Of a stretch of 11,796 bases of DNA, positions 5,916-11,796 are shown piece after piece. The position numbers and the translations under genes were made by a program. The first letter of the stretch is position 1. The number at the start of each line of letters is the position of its first letter. Under the pieces are notes generated by a model. The model had not been told where the DNA came from. It saw nothing but the letters and a program-made list of their open reading frames with translations, and ran no database searches. Source of the stretch: JBKBIP01 sp046297495. GTDB lineage: Bacteria > Planctomycetota > Planctomycetia > Gemmatales > Gemmataceae. The stretch spans positions 1 through 11,796 of the forward strand of contig JBKBIP010000064.1 of NCBI GenBank assembly GCA_046297495.1, read 5' to 3'.

Positions 5916-6989
5916 CTAAGCCCACGGTCGCGGCCAGTCGGGATGAAGGAACCGGCCATTTTCGCTGATGATGTGGCCATCGGCCTCGATCCAGCCGCCA
6001 GAGCGCAAGTCGCCGACCAGGTCCCAGTGCAGGGCTGAGACGTTGCGGCCTCCGGTAGCGGGGTAGGCCATGCCCAAGGCCAGGTGAAAGGTGCCGCCGA
6101 TTTTTTCGTCGGTCAGCGGATGACACGTTGGCCGGCGGATGGCATAGTTGCACCCCAGGCCGATTTCCCCCAAGGCGCTGGCGCCATCGTCTTGGGCCAG
6201 CAATTGGTAGAGTATCTCTTCCCCTTGGGCCGCGTGGGCGTCCACCACCCGGCCTTGGTCAATACGCAAGTGGACCCCCATGATGGGTTGACCGGCGTAG
6301 CAAGTCGGAACATCGAATACCACCATCCCCACGCTGGCGTTTTCGAGGGGGCAAGAATATACTTCGCCATCCGGCAAATTCTCCTGGCCGTGGCCATTGA
6401 GCCAATAGCGGCCCGCCACGGGCAAGCGCAGGTCCGTCCCTGCTGGCGTGACCAAACGTAGCTCACGGACATGTTGCAAGAAATCGATCAGCCGTGCTTG
6501 ACGGTCGGCTTGCTCGCGCCATCGTCGTATCGGGTCCGGCGCGTCGAGGAAACAAGCGGCGCGGAGCACGACGATCCAGTCATCGAGGGACAAGCCAGCG
6601 TCGTTTGCCAGGTCCGTGCTGGGGAATGGCAACGCCAGCCAGCGCAATTGCCGATAGCGCACGCGCCGCCAGAAGCGCGCCAGCAACTCATGGCGTTCGT
6701 GCGGCGACGAATTGAAGGCATCTTGGGGAGAGACACCGAAGGAATCGGCCAGCACATGCACGACAGCTGCCACGGTTTCATCGGTACACCGCTCCAACTC
6801 CTCGGCACAGGAGACGCTCGGCATCGCCACCACCGCCTGCCCCCCCGCCTGACGCACGTGCCGGGCCAAAACCTCCAGCAACGGCGCGGCCGTCACTGGC
6901 CCGCTCAGCCGGACACACTCCCCCGACTGAACGCACAGACTATAGCGAATCGCCAACTCCGCCAATTGTTCGAGAAACAGTTGCCGCAT
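5916..6989 (-). CDS. M29-family (thermophilic-type) metallo-aminopeptidase
   Basis: Predicted cytoplasmic two-metal leucyl-type aminopeptidase that removes N-terminal residues from peptides. The 357 residues begin with the family's N-terminal pattern (LAELAIRYSLCVQSGECV, then LSGPVTAAPLL). The metal and catalytic residues expected for M29 can be placed: E209 in NLPDGEVYSCP, E275 in LGEIGLGCNYAI, H302 and Y309 in GGTFHLALGMAY, and H321 and D323 in NVSALHWDLVGDL. M29 enzymes are usually near 400 residues, so this one is compact; the shortening falls between the N-terminal domain and the catalytic motifs and near H302-H321, and no motif is lost. The ATG at 6989 has a GAAGG ribosome binding site (6993-6998 region) that may be masked by a hairpin. 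It stands alone, convergent with the candidate RNA unit and divergent from the secreted cluster. Confidence 0.88.
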   Translation of the reverse strand: MRQLFLEQLAELAIRYSLCVQSGECVRLSGPVTAAPLLEVLARHVRQAGGQAVVAMPSVSCAEELERCTDETVAAVVHVLADSFGVSPQDAFNSSPHERHELLARFWRRVRYRQLRWLALPFPSTDLANDAGLSLDDWIVVLRAACFLDAPDPIRRWREQADRQARLIDFLQHVRELRLVTPAGTDLRLPVAGRYWLNGHGQENLPDGEVYSCPLENASVGMVVFDVPTCYAGQPIMGVHLRIDQGRVVDAHAAQGEEILYQLLAQDDGASALGEIGLGCNYAIRRPTCHPLTDEKIGGTFHLALGMAYPATGGRNVSALHWDLVGDLRSGGWIEADGHIISENGRFLHPDWPRPWA

Positions 6990-6994
6990 GGCAC

Positions 6995-7053
6995 CTTCGA
7001 CATCTCCCTCTCGTCAGATTCCCTCATTGCAGGATAACGGCGCGATGTCGAAG
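6995..7053 (-). promoter_or_regulatory. Inverted repeat that could mask the aminopeptidase ribosome binding site
   Basis: CTTCGACATC (6995-7004) and GATGTCGAAG (7044-7053) are perfect 10-bp inverted copies with a 39-nt gap. In the leftward mRNA the arm nearest the gene includes most of the GAAGG that serves as ribosome binding site, six bases from the ATG at 6989. Pairing would hide it. Regulation is inferred from position alone. Confidence 0.4.
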
Positions 7054-7319
7054 ATCAAAGAGAGATGATGGATTTTGGTATGGATCGGGATGGGCCTCAA
7101 TGAGGTGCAAAGTACCAGGGGCCAGGGGCTAATGCCCTTTGCTATAAACTGTCAGCGTTGGTTGTTCTTTTTTTCATCAGGCTCTTGACAGCCCCCTTTT
7201 TGTTGGGCACCATAAGGAAAAAGCTTTGCGCTGGATCGGCGTGCCTCGTCCGTTACTCCCGTCCGCCGGTCCTACCTGCCATCCTTGCTGGCTCGCCACA
7301 GTCAACCCACCGCTATGTT

Positions 7320-7323
7320 GAGG
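7320..7323 (+). promoter_or_regulatory. Ribosome binding site fixing the DUF1549/DUF1553 start
   Basis: GAGG ends eight bases before ATG 7332, which opens a protein beginning with a clear signal peptide. The upstream in-frame alternatives would bury that signal peptide behind 58 extra residues. Confidence 0.6.
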
Positions 7324-7331
7324 TAGTCATC

Positions 7332-9827
7332 ATGTTGACCTGCGAAGGACTGCGCCGCTTGGCCATTTTGGGCGCCGTTGTGCTGAGTCCCTGGGGCGTG
7401 GCCGCCGCCGAGCCGATGATGCCGGCCCAGCCGCTGCCCCAAGCGGAGCCTCCGAAGGGAGCGCCGCAAGCCCTGGAAGTGTTTCCCGCTTCGGTCAACC
7501 TCGATGGCCCCCGCGCCTTTCAGCGTCTGGGCGTTGTTGGCCGTTATGCCGATGGCCGTCAGTGGGACCTGAGCCGGGAAGCGAAGATCGTCAGCAGCAA
7601 CGCGGCCATCGTCCGCGTCGATGGGCAGGGGGTGGTTCATGCCGCCGGTGATGGACAGGCGACCCTCACGATTCAGGCAGGGGGCCAGTCGGCGACGGTG
7701 CCGGTGACCGTGCGGCAAGCCCAGGCCGAGATTGCCGTCGATTTCACCCGTGAGGTCATTCCCGTCTTGACCAAGGCGGGTTGCAATCAGGGGGCCTGTC
7801 ATGGCGCTCAGCACGGCCGCGGCGGGTTTCGGCTCAGCCTGTTGGGATTCGATCCGGAGTTCGATTATTTCCAGATCGTGCAAAGCGCCGAAGGGCGGCG
7901 GATCGTCGTTTCCGATCCCGAACGCAGTATCTTGATCTCGAAACCGGCCCTGGTGATGGAACATGCCGGCGGCGAGCGTTTTCAGACCACCTCGCCCGAA
8001 TATCAGCTGTTGAAACAGTGGCTGGCCGATGGCGTGCCGGAACCGAAAGTGACCGATCCGCAGGTGACGCGGCTGGAAGTTTGGCCGCCGCGCCGCGTCA
8101 TGGTGCCGGGGGAACGGCAGCAGCTCGTCGCGCGGGCCACCTGGAGCGATGGCCGCGTCGAGGATGTGACCTGGACCGCTCAGTTTGACACGCTCAACGA
8201 CGCCACCGCCGAAGTATCATCGCAAGGTCTCGTCACTGCCAAGGAGCGCGGCGAGACGCACATCATGGTTCGTTTTGGCGGCATGGCGACAGTCATGCAA
8301 GTGACCTCGCCATATACCTACATGTGCAACAGCCCGCCGTTGCCGACCAACAACTTCATCGATGACCAGCTGAACGCCAAATGGCGCGACCTGGGCTTGA
8401 TCCCTTCGGAATTGTGCAGTGACGAGGAATTCTTCCGCCGCATTCACCTGGACACCATCGGCACCCTGCCGGCCCCCGCCGACGTGCTGGCGTTCTTGGC
8501 TGATCCAGACCCGAACAAACGGGCCAAGGCCATCGACCGCGTGCTGGATCGGCCAGAGTTCGTCGATTATTGGGCCTATAAGTGGGGCGACCTGCTCCGC
8601 ATCAACCGCAGTCAACTTCAGGAAAAAGGAATGTGGAGCTTCCATAACTGGGTGCGAGCGGCCATGCGCGACAATCGGCCCATTGATGCCTTTGTCCGCG
8701 ACATCATCACTGCCGAGGGAAGCACGTTCACGGAAGGGCCAGCCAATTTCTACCGCATCGCCAACAGCGCGCCGGACTGGTCGGAGAACACCACGCAGAT
8801 TTTCCTCGGCGTCCGCTTGCAGTGCGCCAAGTGCCATCATCATCCATTCGAGAAATGGAGCCAGGATGATTACTACGGCATGTCCGCGTTCTTCGTCCGC
8901 TTGGGGACGAAGAATAGCCAGGAGTTCGGCCTGTTTGGGCGGGAAACGGTGGTCTATCTCCGGCCCATCGGCGAGCAGACCCACCCGCGAAAAGGGGGCG
9001 TCGTCAAGCCGCACCCGCTGGGGGGAGCCGATATGGACGACGAGTTCGACCGCCGCCGCCTGCTGGCCGAGTGGATGACCGCCCCGGATAATCCCTACTT
9101 CGCCCGCAACATGGTCAATCGCTTTTGGGGCTATTACATGGGGCGCGGCCTGGTCGAGCCGCTCGATGACATGCGCGAGACCAACCCACCCAGCATCCCG
9201 CTGCTGCTCGACGCCCTGGCCGCTGATTTCGTCGAGCACAAATTCGATTTCAAGCACTTGTTGCGCGTCATCATGAATTCGCGGGCTTATCAGCTCAGCT
9301 CGCGGGGGACGCCCGGCAATGAAATGGATGCGAGCAATGTCTATTACACACGCTACACTGTCAAGCGGCTGTCGGCAGAGCAGATGGCCGACGCGCTCGA
9401 TTTCGCCACCGGCACGCGGGAGAAATACCCAGGGTTGCCGCTGGGGACCAGGGCCATCCAGCTGCCAGACACGCAGGTACGCTCGTTCCTGCTGGATGTC
9501 TTTGGCCGGCCGCCGCGCAAGATCACCTGCGAATGCGAGCGCTCCACGCAACCGAACATCGCCCAAGCTCTGCACCTGCTCAATGGCGACTTCATCAATC
9601 AAAAAATCGAAGCAGGCACTGGCCGCATCGCCCAGCTGGTGCAGGCCAAGAAACCGCTGCCGGAGATCATCGACGAGCTGTACCTGGTCACGCTCTCACG
9701 CCCGCCCCGCGCCGAGGAACGCACCGCCGCCCTCGCCGGCATCGCCGCCGCCCCCACGCCGCGCGAAGGGGTGCAGGATTTGCTGTGGGCGCTGCTGAAC
9801 TCCAGGGAGTTCCAGTTTAATCATTGA
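7332..9827 (+). CDS. Secreted DUF1549/DUF1553 (PSCyt2/PSD1) protein with two Ig-like domains and c-type heme motifs
   Basis: Exported planctomycete protein of 831 residues; the molecular function of the family is not established. Order: signal peptide 1-26 (hydrophobic LAILGAVVLSPWGVAAAEP); Big_2-type bacterial Ig-like domain about 45-127; cytochrome-like segment 137-235 with C151-NQGA-C156-H157, a CxxxxCH heme-type motif; second Ig-like domain about 244-325; PSCyt2/DUF1549 about 340-545 with a standard CxxCH at C498-AKC-H502; PSD1/DUF1553 about 570-820, ending with the family's typical LNSREFQFNH. The two cysteine motifs suggest covalent heme and hence maturation in the periplasm, but heme binding is inference. 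It is first of at least three exported genes on this strand; the next starts 91 nt on, beyond a strong hairpin. Length and domain order are normal for the family. Confidence 0.9.
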   Translation: MLTCEGLRRLAILGAVVLSPWGVAAAEPMMPAQPLPQAEPPKGAPQALEVFPASVNLDGPRAFQRLGVVGRYADGRQWDLSREAKIVSSNAAIVRVDGQGVVHAAGDGQATLTIQAGGQSATVPVTVRQAQAEIAVDFTREVIPVLTKAGCNQGACHGAQHGRGGFRLSLLGFDPEFDYFQIVQSAEGRRIVVSDPERSILISKPALVMEHAGGERFQTTSPEYQLLKQWLADGVPEPKVTDPQVTRLEVWPPRRVMVPGERQQLVARATWSDGRVEDVTWTAQFDTLNDATAEVSSQGLVTAKERGETHIMVRFGGMATVMQVTSPYTYMCNSPPLPTNNFIDDQLNAKWRDLGLIPSELCSDEEFFRRIHLDTIGTLPAPADVLAFLADPDPNKRAKAIDRVLDRPEFVDYWAYKWGDLLRINRSQLQEKGMWSFHNWVRAAMRDNRPIDAFVRDIITAEGSTFTEGPANFYRIANSAPDWSENTTQIFLGVRLQCAKCHHHPFEKWSQDDYYGMSAFFVRLGTKNSQEFGLFGRETVVYLRPIGEQTHPRKGGVVKPHPLGGADMDDEFDRRRLLAEWMTAPDNPYFARNMVNRFWGYYMGRGLVEPLDDMRETNPPSIPLLLDALAADFVEHKFDFKHLLRVIMNSRAYQLSSRGTPGNEMDASNVYYTRYTVKRLSAEQMADALDFATGTREKYPGLPLGTRAIQLPDTQVRSFLLDVFGRPPRKITCECERSTQPNIAQALHLLNGDFINQKIEAGTGRIAQLVQAKKPLPEIIDELYLVTLSRPPRAEERTAALAGIAAAPTPREGVQDLLWALLNSREFQFNH

Positions 9828-9837
9828 CATGCGCCGT

Positions 9838-9898
9838 GGCTTCATCGTTTCGCGCTCGCGCTCGACGTTCAGCGTGAAACGATGAAGCCAATTTTCTT
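9838..9898 (+). terminator. Strong hairpin between the DUF1553 and WD40 genes
   Basis: Arms GGCTTCATCGTTTC (9838-9851) and GAAACGATGAAGCC (9876-9889) pair perfectly over 14 bp, and GCGCT/AGCGT lengthens the stem to 19 positions with one mismatch. AATTTTCTTTC follows. It has the shape of an intrinsic terminator but an interrupted T-run, so partial termination or 3'-end protection of the first mRNA is likelier than a full stop. Confidence 0.55.
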
Positions 9899-9918
9899 TC
9901 CCACCGGATCATTAAGTC

Positions 9919-11562
9919 ATGACATCGATTGTGCATCATATATTCCGTCGATCCATTGTTGCCGCCATTGTGTCCGCGTTGATTTGCACATCGACTTTGA
10001 CCGCGGAGCCTGCCGATCCCACCTACTGGCAAGACGTCCGCCCGTTGCTGCGCAAACATTGCACCGTCTGTCATAGCGAGAAGAACGTCAAGGAAGTCGA
10101 TGTCTCCGGCGGGTTGGCGTTGGATACTTACGAAGTCATCCGCAAGGGGCCGAAGGTGGGAGTCATCAAGCCGGGCAACGGCAAGGAGAGCCGATTTATC
10201 GCCCTGCTGATCACCGACAACGCCAGCCGGCGGATGCCGTTGGACGCGCCGCCGTTGCCCCCGGCGGACATCGACTTACTACGCCGCTGGATCGACATAG
10301 GGCTGCCGGAAGGGACCAAGCCCACCGACGACGCGCCAGTGGTGGCGACCGCGCCAGTCAATCTCCGCAAACTCGACGTGGTGCTGTCCACGACCACCAA
10401 TCTGCCGGCGGGGACGCTGGGAGCGGCCCAAGCGGGTCGGCTCGATTTGGTCTTGAAGGTCGGCCCGCTCAGTCCGGTGACGGCAGTGGCCTTCAGTCCC
10501 GATGGCAAGTTGTTGGCAGCTGGCAGTTATGGCCAAGTGACGATCTGGGATTTGGCGACCGCCACGCCCGTCAAGGTGTTGACTAACGTCCTGGGAGCCG
10601 TCAATGATCTGTGCTTCAGTCCCGACGGTCGGCTGTTGGTCGTGGCCGGTGGGCAGCCGTCGGCGCGCGGCGATTTGCGGCTATACCAAGTCAGTGATTG
10701 GAAGCTGCTCGGCCTGTTGGGTGGTCATACGGATGTCGTTTCGTATGTCGCCTTCAGCCCCGACGGCCAACGCCTGGCTTCGGCCAGTTTTGATAAAACG
10801 GTGCGCATCTGGGACGTGGCCAGTCACAAGCTGGAGCAGACGTTGAGTGGGCATTCCGATTTTGTCTATGCGACGGCCTTCTCCCCGGATGGCAAGTGGC
10901 TGGTCTCGGCCAGCAAGGATCGATCCGTGAAGAAGGTCGATGCGGCCAGCGGCGCGGGACTGCTCACCTTCAGCGGCATGAACGAGGATGTACTGGCGGT
11001 GGCGGTTCGCCCGGATGGACAAGCAGTGGTCTCGTCGGGGTATGAACCGGACATCTCCTGGTGGGACCCTGCCACCGGCGAACGCACCCGCTTGCAAGGG
11101 GGGCATCGCATCGCCGTTCACGAACTGCAATTCAGCAGCGACGGCAAGCTGCTACTCTCGGCGGGGGCGGATGGCACGATGAAATTGTGGGATGGCGCCA
11201 GCGGCGCGCTGAGCCGGAATATCCCGGTGGGTTCGATTGTCTATGCCGCCGCCCTCAGTCCCGACAACAAGCTGGCCGCCGCCGGCGGCTTTGATGGCTT
11301 GGTCCGCCTTTATGAAGTGGCATCGGGACGGCATTTGCTCACTCTATTATCCTTGCCGCCCAAGGACCGGAACGCCGATTGGCTGGCCCTGACTCCCGAA
11401 GGTTACACCGTCAGCAGCGACACCTTGAGACAACAAGGACGCTGGCAAGCCGGCGCCCAAACCTTGCCCGCCGACGCCGTCTGGCAAACGCTGCGCCAAC
11501 CCGACGCCGTGGCCAAGGCCGCCAAGGGGGAGACCTTGACGGTTCCGAGTTTTCCGAAATAA
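9919..11562 (+). CDS. Secreted planctomycete cytochrome c (PSCyt1) - WD40 repeat protein
   Basis: Exported 547-residue protein. A signal peptide spans about 1-29 (RRSIVAAIVSALICTSTLTA). The PSCyt1 domain covers about 34-130, with the heme motif C48-TV-C51-H52, a plausible axial Met106 in RRMPLDAPP, and the closing LRRWIDIGLPEG. Residues about 180-470 hold seven WD40 units (near 186, 226, 270, 312, 355, 398 and 440), most with FSPDG and xxWD or close variants, enough for one complete seven-bladed propeller. A C-terminal DWLALTPEGYTVSSD segment follows. WD40 propellers bind partner proteins, so this is probably the docking subunit of an extracytoplasmic heme-protein assembly with the upstream DUF1549/DUF1553 protein; that partnership is inference from adjacency. 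The ATG at 9919 fits the signal peptide; the ribosome binding site (GGAT at 9906) is weak. The substrate or electron partner is unknown. Confidence 0.9.
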   Translation: MTSIVHHIFRRSIVAAIVSALICTSTLTAEPADPTYWQDVRPLLRKHCTVCHSEKNVKEVDVSGGLALDTYEVIRKGPKVGVIKPGNGKESRFIALLITDNASRRMPLDAPPLPPADIDLLRRWIDIGLPEGTKPTDDAPVVATAPVNLRKLDVVLSTTTNLPAGTLGAAQAGRLDLVLKVGPLSPVTAVAFSPDGKLLAAGSYGQVTIWDLATATPVKVLTNVLGAVNDLCFSPDGRLLVVAGGQPSARGDLRLYQVSDWKLLGLLGGHTDVVSYVAFSPDGQRLASASFDKTVRIWDVASHKLEQTLSGHSDFVYATAFSPDGKWLVSASKDRSVKKVDAASGAGLLTFSGMNEDVLAVAVRPDGQAVVSSGYEPDISWWDPATGERTRLQGGHRIAVHELQFSSDGKLLLSAGADGTMKLWDGASGALSRNIPVGSIVYAAALSPDNKLAAAGGFDGLVRLYEVASGRHLLTLLSLPPKDRNADWLALTPEGYTVSSDTLRQQGRWQAGAQTLPADAVWQTLRQPDAVAKAAKGETLTVPSFPK

Positions 11563-11633
11563 GTTTAGCGACGCTTCATGGAAGCGTCGTCACCTCACCT
11601 CAATACTGACGCTTCCATGAAGCGTCGCTAAAC
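11563..11633. repeat. 26-bp perfect inverted repeat with self-complementary arms
   Basis: The arms at 11563-11588 and 11608-11633 are exact inverted copies of 26 bp with a 19-nt spacer. Each arm contains its own palindrome, GACGCTTC-ATG-GAAGCGTC (8-bp stem, 3-nt loop), so it can fold as two small hairpins or one long one. The element begins at the base after the WD40 stop codon. Nested palindromes of this kind resemble paired REP/BIME elements or a very small transposable repeat. There is no T-run after it, so it is not a classical terminator. Confidence 0.75.
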
Positions 11634-11654
11634 CATGCAAACGGGATGATCACC

Positions 11655-11796
11655 ATGCGTACTTCCTGGATACTTGCCGTCGTGTGGGTTCCGCTCGCCG
11701 CTGGCGTGAGCGCGGCGCAGACTTCTTACCCCATGATCACGCATTGCACGCCACAGGCGGCGCAGCGCGGGCAAACCAGCGCGATCACGGTCGAAG
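11655..11796 (+). CDS. Start of an exported protein (cut by window end)
   Basis: Forty-seven codons are visible from the ATG at 11655; an in-frame ATG at 11646 would add three. The protein opens with a signal peptide (MRTSWILAVVWVPLAAGVSAAQ) followed by TSYPMITHCTPQAAQRGQTSAITVE. This resembles the beginning of large planctomycete exported proteins in which an Ig-like/IPT-type strand pattern (problem sequence: pro-rich turn, then QRGxT..ITVEG) is followed by PPC domains; I recognise the pattern but the domain is truncated here, so the product is uncertain. It lies 92 nt after the WD40 gene, on the same strand, and is likely part of the same secreted cluster. Confidence 0.65.
   Translation, partial: MRTSWILAVVWVPLAAGVSAAQTSYPMITHCTPQAAQRGQTSAITVE

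Larger units (their letters stand above)
6990..7331. other. Divergent intergenic region, aminopeptidase / secreted cluster
   Basis: These 342 bases hold no supported gene. Visible elements are a 10-bp inverted repeat in the aminopeptidase leader (listed separately), a tandem CCAGGGG doublet at 7115-7128 followed by a small GGGC/GCCC hairpin, TATAAA at 7143-7148 without a good partner box, and a TTGACA at 7185-7190 whose possible -10 boxes downstream are poor. The open frame of the next gene continues upstream to 7158, but conserved sequence and a ribosome binding site place its start at 7332. Confidence 0.5.

Noticed and set aside
7185..7216. Promoter for the secreted cluster built on TTGACA at 7185-7190
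   Set aside because: No -10 box at 16-18 bp scores well; the nearest candidate, CATAAG at 7211, has a 20-bp spacer. Mentioned only in the intergenic entry.
7158..7331. Upstream extension of the DUF1549/DUF1553 protein
   Set aside because: It would place 58 residues before a clear signal peptide that has its own GAGG ribosome binding site.
8217..9602. Minus-strand open frame of 461 codons opposite the DUF1549/DUF1553 gene
   Set aside because: It lies wholly antisense to conserved PSCyt2/PSD1 sequence and has no recognisable motif.
1..11796. CRISPR array, tRNA, rRNA, transposase, phage or restriction genes
   Set aside because: No regularly spaced direct repeats, cloverleaf-like segments or recognisable protein motifs of these kinds were seen in either strand.

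Overview
The window looks like chromosomal DNA from a GC-rich planctomycete, probably Gemmataceae-like. The best evidence is the block from 7332 to the end. It holds a secreted DUF1549/DUF1553 (PSCyt2/PSD1) protein with Ig-like domains, a secreted planctomycete cytochrome c (PSCyt1) fused to a WD40 propeller, and the start of another exported protein. These families are strongly expanded in Planctomycetota. The assignment to phylum is inference from gene content; no rRNA or other phylogenetic marker is present.

Layout. Positions 1-521 (+): the end of a family I inorganic pyrophosphatase, cut by the window edge. Convergent to it, 3083 down to 556 (-): an APC-superfamily permease and a PfkB-type kinase that share an ATGA stop/start overlap, so they form a translationally coupled pair. 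Positions 3084-3463: a divergent control region with a 10-bp direct repeat at 21-bp spacing on the permease side, and a near-consensus sigma70 promoter plus a 12-bp palindrome on the hydrolase side. Positions 3464-5447 (+): an alpha/beta hydrolase with an apparent Cys-His-Asn site, then a QueC-like ATP-dependent enzyme overlapping a QueD-like 6-carboxytetrahydropterin synthase by 13 nt. A long stem-loop separates the hydrolase from queC. Positions 5448-5915: no convincing protein gene, but a strong promoter (5484-5513) and a long stem with a T-run (5795-5854) bracket about 330 nt, making a candidate small-RNA unit. Positions 6989 down to 5916 (-): an M29-family aminopeptidase whose ribosome binding site may be masked by a 10-bp stem. 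Positions 7332-11796 (+): the planctomycete-specific secreted cluster, with hairpin-forming inverted repeats in both intergenic gaps.

How the genes work together. The kinase and permease probably take up and phosphorylate a small metabolite. The QueC/QueD pair points to 7-deazaguanine (queuosine or preQ0) chemistry, although the QueC-like protein departs from canonical QueC at one motif and no queE is in view. The last three genes are all exported, and two carry c-type heme-binding motifs, so they likely act together in the periplasm or at the cell surface. Their biochemical role is not known.

No CRISPR array, tRNA, rRNA, transposase or phage gene was recognised. The least explained pieces are the candidate RNA unit at 5484-5854, the perfect 26-bp nested inverted repeat at 11563-11633, and the altered catalytic residues of the hydrolase.
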